Below, in pieces: positions 60,035-64,000 of a stretch of 64,000 bases of DNA. A program made the translations under genes and the position numbers. The notes beneath the pieces were generated by a model that was not told where the DNA came from, did no database searches, and saw only the letters and a list, made by a program, of their open reading frames with translations. Source of the DNA: Chloroflexota bacterium (lineage in GTDB: Bacteria > Chloroflexota > Ktedonobacteria > Ktedonobacterales > Ktedonobacteraceae); NCBI GenBank assembly GCA_902812455.1, contig CADDZH010000001.1, positions 1 to 64,000 of the forward strand. The letters are read 5' to 3'. The first letter of the stretch is position 1; each line of letters starts with the position of its first letter.

Positions 60035-60754
60035 ATGAGTATCGCAATAGATGAAGCACTTAGCCCGGTGGAATGGAGAACCCTGGCTGAACAGGATAGC
60101 CAGGAACTGCCACGAGCCTGCTACGACCACAACGAGCCATTCGATGGGCGCTACTTGCTGGCAGTTGTGCATCGCGCTATTGCTGAACAGACGGATGAGG
60201 CCTGGTCGCTATTCCAGGACTGCTTCAGCCCAACCGTCCGGAGCTGGTTCCGTAGCCATCATAGCCGGGATGTGGCTCTGCTCTGGGATTCCGAGGAGAA
60301 CTACATTGCCATGACCTTCTCGCGCTTCTGGCTCAGCATGCGCGACCGGCACGTCGAGTTCGCCACCCTGTCTGCCGCCTTGAGCTACCTGCACGCCACC
60401 CTGAATGGCGTGCTCATCGATACCGTGCGTGACCACCTGCGGTTACGATCGCGGGAAGATAGCTTGCCAGAGCCAGAATGCTCGATCGAACTCTCTACTG
60501 AAGACATCTACGATAGCCAGCACCTCTGGAGAAGCGTGCAGGCGCTGTTAGTAGACGAGCGGCAGAGACGGCTGGCCTACCTGCTCTATTACTGTGGCCT
60601 CAAGCCCAGAGATATCGCCAGGGTGTGCTCACAGGAATTTGCCGATGTGAAAGATATCTACAGCCTGACCCACAACATCCTGGAACGGCTCCGGCGCAAC
60701 AGCGACCGTTTGGGCTACTTGCTCGGGCGGGTCCCAACAAACCTGCCCCTGTAA
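60035..60754 (+). CDS. Sigma-70-like (ECF-type) protein
   Basis: A 239-residue protein whose layout resembles an extracytoplasmic-function sigma factor. A region-2-like part reads AWSLFQDCFSPTVRSWFRSH and later YIAMTFSRFWLSM. A region-4-like part (about residues 175-230) has LLYYCGLKPRDIARVCSQEF and NILERLRRN. The match is loose, and the -10 and -35 recognition residues were not verified. No anti-sigma gene follows; the next gene encodes a membrane protein of a different type. The ATG at 60035 is preferred over one 26 codons upstream that lies in a repeat; AAGGAAACC is nearby. Confidence 0.62.
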   Translation: MSIAIDEALSPVEWRTLAEQDSQELPRACYDHNEPFDGRYLLAVVHRAIAEQTDEAWSLFQDCFSPTVRSWFRSHHSRDVALLWDSEENYIAMTFSRFWLSMRDRHVEFATLSAALSYLHATLNGVLIDTVRDHLRLRSREDSLPEPECSIELSTEDIYDSQHLWRSVQALLVDERQRRLAYLLYYCGLKPRDIARVCSQEFADVKDIYSLTHNILERLRRNSDRLGYLLGRVPTNLPL

Positions 60755-61018
60755 ACCGTCGAGGGTAGGGGCGCTGCTTCGCCACCGGCCACCATCGCCC
60801 TGGCTCCCAGCAGGTCTAGAAATTCGTAGCCAAAAAATCTTTTTCTCATCGTCTTCAGTAATGATTGGCCGATGTTTCGTAGCGCTTTTCGTAACGTTTA
60901 GGCGACGGTTAGTCTCTACAATAGGGTCAGAAGACATTCAGTGGCCCGATAACAAGAAGGAAATGGGATAGTTCCGAAGTCTATTGTTTTCAACAAAAGT
61001 GAAAGGAGGACTTGCAAC

Positions 61019-61699
61019 ATGTTGTCTTCAACATTGTATCGCCTGAGTGGGATAGCCCTGGTAGTGGGCGGAGCGATTTCTGCCGTGTTTAGCGTTATCA
61101 GCACGGTGGCCTTTCCGAGCCCAAACGGCTTCGATGCCAAAGTCGTGACCGGCGCTCCCTGGCAGATCGTCACTCTGCTCACGGTTATTGGGGGAGTGCT
61201 CATCCTGCTTGGCTTCCCAGCAGCCTACGTGCGGCAGGCCAAGGAAACAAGGGTGCTGGGGCTGATCGGCTTTATCCTGCTGTACCTCGCGGTGTTAATG
61301 GTGGGTGTCATCTTCGAGATGACTGTCCTGCTCATCATCCCCTACCTTGCCACCGCTGCGCCGAAGCTGCTAGGAAGCAATAGCGGACCGCCGGCGCTGT
61401 TCGTCTTCTTCATCGCGTGGGCCCTGTTCACAACGGTAGGCGCTATTCTCTTCAGCATCGCCACCCTACGCGCCAGAGTCCTGCCACGCATGGCCGCCAT
61501 TGTGCTGCTGGTCGCGATGGTGGTAAATCTGGTAGACTTCGCACCGCTCCCGGGGCTGCTCGGCGTCATACTCAGTGCTGCCGGTGGTGTCCTCTTCTAC
61601 CTGGCGCTGGCCTGGTTCGGCTTCGGCCTGCTGAGCGAGCGCGTCCAGGCCCCTGCACTGGTGGTGGCTGCCGGTTCTGATGTTAGCGTGCCAGCATGA
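61019..61699 (+). CDS. Integral membrane protein, seven-helix type
   Basis: A 226-residue protein with six or seven hydrophobic helices and few charged loops, beginning MLSSTLYRLSGIALVVGGAI. No family could be named; the pattern LYRLSGIALVVGGAIS recalls small DUF-type membrane proteins of Chloroflexota. AAAGGAGG lies ten bases before the ATG. It follows the sigma-like gene by 264 bases and may be expressed separately. Function unknown. Confidence 0.8.
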   Translation: MLSSTLYRLSGIALVVGGAISAVFSVISTVAFPSPNGFDAKVVTGAPWQIVTLLTVIGGVLILLGFPAAYVRQAKETRVLGLIGFILLYLAVLMVGVIFEMTVLLIIPYLATAAPKLLGSNSGPPALFVFFIAWALFTTVGAILFSIATLRARVLPRMAAIVLLVAMVVNLVDFAPLPGLLGVILSAAGGVLFYLALAWFGFGLLSERVQAPALVVAAGSDVSVPA

Positions 61700-61880
61700 A
61701 CCGGCGTGCCGGAGGGATGCCCGTCAACTGTTCGCATGAACCCGCCCGGGAAGCGGATCGCGGCCTGATGATCTATGACCATCAAATCGGGTACCCACGA
61801 TAAACGCCGCCCCAGTAAGGACAGAGGGTAGATGAGAAGAAGGGAGGGGGCCTGGTGCCTATTCCCGTCCTGGCCAGCCG

Positions 61881-61930
61881 GACAAGCACAAGGCCCCCTC
61901 CCATCCTCGCCTCCACCCCTTGTCCCTACA
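61881..61930 (-). repeat. GTAGGGGC-type repeat, inverted copy
   Basis: Plus-strand text GACAAGCACAAGGCCCCCTC runs to CACCCCTTGTCCCTACAG, nearly the same as the copy at 44245-44298. A further CGTAGGGACAGGGGTGGA lies at 61974-61991. The 61700-62001 spacer holds no gene. Confidence 0.65.
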
Positions 61931-61955
61931 GCATGTTTCCCATTCGTGAGGGAAT

Positions 61956-61971
61956 GACGACCTGGGTCGTC
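61956..61971. terminator. Hairpin after trpB2
   Basis: GACGACC and GGTCGTC pair perfectly over 7 bp around TG, about 30 bases beyond the TrpB2 stop on the minus strand. No T-tract follows. Confidence 0.3.
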
Positions 61972-62001
61972 CCCGTAGGGACAGGGGTGGAGAATGTTTT
62001 T

Positions 62002-63372
62002 TCACACAACCTGGGGAAGCTTCTGCTGGGCAGCAGCAACCGCCTCCGCAGGGTACTCGTAGTCTTGCAGCTTGCCACTAAAGTAAGCGTCGTAAGCGGC
62101 CATGTCGAAGTGTCCGTGACCGGACAGGTTAAAGAGGATCACGCGCTCTTGCCCGGCCTCTTTCGCTCTCTTCGCCTCGTTCACGGCAGCGAGAACGGCG
62201 TGCCCAGATTCCGGCGCGGGGATGATCCCTTCGTGGCGAGCGAAGAGCACGGAGGACTCGAACACGGCGTTCTGGTGATATGCCTCGGCCTCGATAATGC
62301 CCTCTTCATGCAAGAGCGAGATCAATGGGGCCATACCGTGATAGCGCAGGCCGCCGGCATGGATACCTGGCGGGATGAAATCATGGCCGAGCGTGTGCAT
62401 CTTGACAAGCGGGGTCATGCCAACAGTATCGCCAAAGTCATAGGCATAGATGCCTTTGGTCAGGCTGGGGCAGGCCATAGGTTCTGCTGCCAGGAAGCGC
62501 GTCTTCAGGCCCTCCCTGAGCGCTTTACCGATAAAGGGGAAGACGAGACCGGCCATATTACTGCCGCCGCCCACGCAGCCGATCACCACGTCAGGATAGT
62601 CGTCAGCCTTCTCCATCTGGAGCAGCGCCTCCTGCCCAACAACGGTCTGGTGGAGCAAGACATGGTTAAGCACACTGCCCAGCGAATACTTGATGGTGCC
62701 TCCACTCTTGGCAGCGACCTCTACCGCCTCGCTGATAGCAATGCCCAGGCTACCCATGTTCTCAGGGTCTTTCTCCAGGATACTGCGACCGGCATCGGTC
62801 AAATCGGTTGGGCTGGCATGAACCGTAGCCCCGTAAGCCTCCATCACATTGCGGCGATAAGGCTTCTGCAGGTAACTGATCTTCACCATGAAGACCTCGA
62901 TCTCCACGCCGAAGAACGCGCCGGCCATTGCCAGCGCTGATCCCCACTGCCCCGCCCCGGTTTCGGTTGTGATCTTCCTGGTACCGGCCTCTTTGTTATA
63001 GTAGACCTGGGCGACAGCCGTATTGGGCTTGTGACTGCCTACCGGGCTAACGCCCTCATACTTGTAATAAATACGCGCGGGCGTGTCCAGCGCCTTTTCC
63101 AGTCGTCTCGCACGGAAGAGCGGCGTTGGCCGCCACTGCTTGTACACATCACGCACCGGCTCCGGTATCTCAATATATGGCTCCATGCTCACTTCCTGCA
63201 TGATCAATGACATGGGGAACAACGGAGCCATGTCATCGGGCGTGACCGGCTGCTTAGTGCCGGGATGAATTATCGGATCGGGCATCCTGGGAAGATCGGG
63301 CATGATGTTGTACCAGGCACGCGGTACCTCGTCTTCGCTGAGGAGATACTTGGTGTACTTATTATCTGGCAT
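62002..63372 (-). CDS. trpB: TrpB2-type tryptophan synthase beta subunit
   Basis: A 456-residue PLP enzyme of the TrpB2 branch, which condenses indole and serine without a TrpA partner. The N-terminus [20 protein letters not shown] and the [16 protein letters not shown] segment are diagnostic. The PLP lysine lies in [16 protein letters not shown] near residue 114 and the cofactor loop in [10 protein letters not shown] near 268. Length exceeds TrpB1 by about 55 residues, as expected. No trpA or other trp gene is adjacent, consistent with indole salvage. AAAGGAG precedes the ATG. Confidence 0.93.
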   Translation of the reverse strand: MPDNKYTKYLLSEDEVPRAWYNIMPDLPRMPDPIIHPGTKQPVTPDDMAPLFPMSLIMQEVSMEPYIEIPEPVRDVYKQWRPTPLFRARRLEKALDTPARIYYKYEGVSPVGSHKPNTAVAQVYYNKEAGTRKITTETGAGQWGSALAMAGAFFGVEIEVFMVKISYLQKPYRRNVMEAYGATVHASPTDLTDAGRSILEKDPENMGSLGIAISEAVEVAAKSGGTIKYSLGSVLNHVLLHQTVVGQEALLQMEKADDYPDVVIGCVGGGSNMAGLVFPFIGKALREGLKTRFLAAEPMACPSLTKGIYAYDFGDTVGMTPLVKMHTLGHDFIPPGIHAGGLRYHGMAPLISLLHEEGIIEAEAYHQNAVFESSVLFARHEGIIPAPESGHAVLAAVNEAKRAKEAGQERVILFNLSGHGHFDMAAYDAYFSGKLQDYEYPAEAVAAAQQKLPQVV

Positions 63373-63515
63373 ACGTGGTGCGCTCCTTTCGTATCATAAC
63401 AGGGTTCGAGAAAAAAATAGTTAGCAACCTAACGCCTATAGCACAATAGTAGATTTTACCAGGCGGATTGTCAAGTGCGGGAACAACTCTCCGGCTCTTC
63501 ATCCTTAGGTGAAAT

Positions 63516-63556
63516 GTACGGCCCGATTTATTGGCTCGCCCCTCGTCAATCAGCCC
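63516..63556. repeat. GGCCGAT-family repeat, degenerate copy
   Basis: Reads GTACGGCCCGATTTATTGGC and ends GTCAATCAGCCC; a worn copy of the hairpin family between trpB2 and the GH3 gene. Confidence 0.45.
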
Positions 63557-63586
63557 AAAGGATGGAGACCTTGCAGAATATGGAAC

Positions 63587-64000
63587 CTACAGCTTGATAA
63601 TGCCATATTGGATCTTCATGAGCAGGATGCGCTCGACGGACTGGTCAATGCGCTGCATTGTCAGGATGCCTTGCTGGAGGGCCTGTTTGAGGGCGCTGAT
63701 CACCTGAGCGACAAGAGAGGGAGTATAGGGGCCTTCGATCATATCATCGCCTGCGGCAATTGATATCACGGCTGCCTGGCCCAGCGTCCAGGTCTGGCTG
63801 ATGCCCTCCATGTAGAGGCCATCGGTAATCACCACACCGTTGTAGCCGAGCTGGCCGCGCAAAATGCCGCTAATAGTTTTATAGGAAAGTTCGGCGGGCA
63901 GTGAGGGGTCAATTGCCGGCATCAGCACATCGGTGGACATGATCATGGCTGGTTGATCCTTCTGGATCATCAATCTATAGGGGGCAAGATCAATGTTCTC
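63587..64000 (-). CDS. Glycoside hydrolase family 3 protein, C-terminal part
   Basis: The 3' end of a gene running off the right edge; 137 codons are visible. The sequence ENIDLAPYRLMIQKDQPAMI leads to MSTDVLMPAIDP and GQLGYNGVVITDGLYMEGI. The Asp in ITDGLYM stands where GH3 beta-N-acetylhexosaminidases have their nucleophile, and DMIEGPYTPSLVAQVISAL closes the barrel. It is the NagZ-like single-domain type, ending soon after the barrel, and probably removes N-acetylglucosamine from muropeptides or chitin fragments. The N-terminus, signal peptide and catalytic histidine loop lie outside the window. Confidence 0.85.
   Translation of the reverse strand, partial: ENIDLAPYRLMIQKDQPAMIMSTDVLMPAIDPSLPAELSYKTISGILRGQLGYNGVVITDGLYMEGISQTWTLGQAAVISIAAGDDMIEGPYTPSLVAQVISALKQALQQGILTMQRIDQSVERILLMKIQYGIIKL

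Noticed and set aside
1..64000. tRNA or rRNA genes in the spacers
   Set aside because: Spacers were scanned by eye for T-arm motifs and rRNA-like blocks; none was convincing. A tRNAscan-type search would be needed to exclude an unusual one.

Overview
The window looks like a chromosomal segment of a Chloroflexota bacterium, most likely class Ktedonobacteria. This is an inference: the window shows high-GC-leaning coding sequence, large BTAD- and LuxR/MalT-type regulators, orphan substrate-binding lipoproteins, two Uma2-family proteins, TrpB2, a LarA-like protein, and spacers filled with short palindromic interspersed repeats. No rRNA, tRNA, CRISPR array, prophage or intact insertion sequence was seen.

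Layout. 1-6983: Nudix hydrolase, RNase Y behind a strong promoter and a structured leader, PHP phosphoesterase, biotin carboxylase and a type-1 lipoprotein of the branched-chain amino acid binding family. 7341-18627: a chemoreceptor, a rubredoxin-like small protein, the bL35/bL20/TrmH-type operon, a GT-C-like membrane protein, the bS6-SSB-bS18 operon, a membrane parvulin and HemW. 18803-28801: RecJ, glutamate dehydrogenase, a Uma2 protein with a coiled-coil tail, two tandem peptide-type binding lipoproteins, arginase and IlvE; a CopG-like antitoxin remnant ends this block. 29111-40521: a mixed accessory stretch with a proline-rich membrane protein, VOC protein, serine hydrolase, papain-like protease with a small partner, a 1088-residue BTAD-ATPase regulator, a frameshifted SpoIIE phosphatase and a small membrane-protein operon. 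40881-50636: acetoacetyl-CoA synthetase, a YcaQ-type protein, and a catabolic cluster (SDR, LarA-like, phosphoglucose-isomerase-like, Gfo/Idh, sugar isomerase). 50981-64000: an oxidoreductase-FHA fusion, a second Uma2 protein, SDR, amidohydrolase, membrane MutS homologue, a truncated LuxR regulator, a sigma-like protein, a membrane protein, TrpB2 and a partial GH3 glycosidase.

How it fits together. Informational genes (rny, recJ, ssb, ribosomal proteins) are mixed with nitrogen and amino-acid metabolism (gdh, arginase, ilvE, trpB2, peptide-type lipoproteins) and with a sugar or sugar-acid degradation cluster. Three repeat families recur in the spacers: a GGCCGAT/ATCGGCC hairpin family, a CTGAGCGAAGCGAAGG family, and a GTAGGGGCAAGG/CCTTGCGCTTGCCC family. 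They have inserted within operons (rpmI-rplT, larA-like/pgi-like), at the 5' end of hemW, and beside a duplicated promoter upstream of rpmI. The most notable observations are the flavoprotein-like/FHA fusion with two identical QTILRP motifs, a repeated ~70-nt leader element before two unrelated genes, and several precisely locatable gene lesions.
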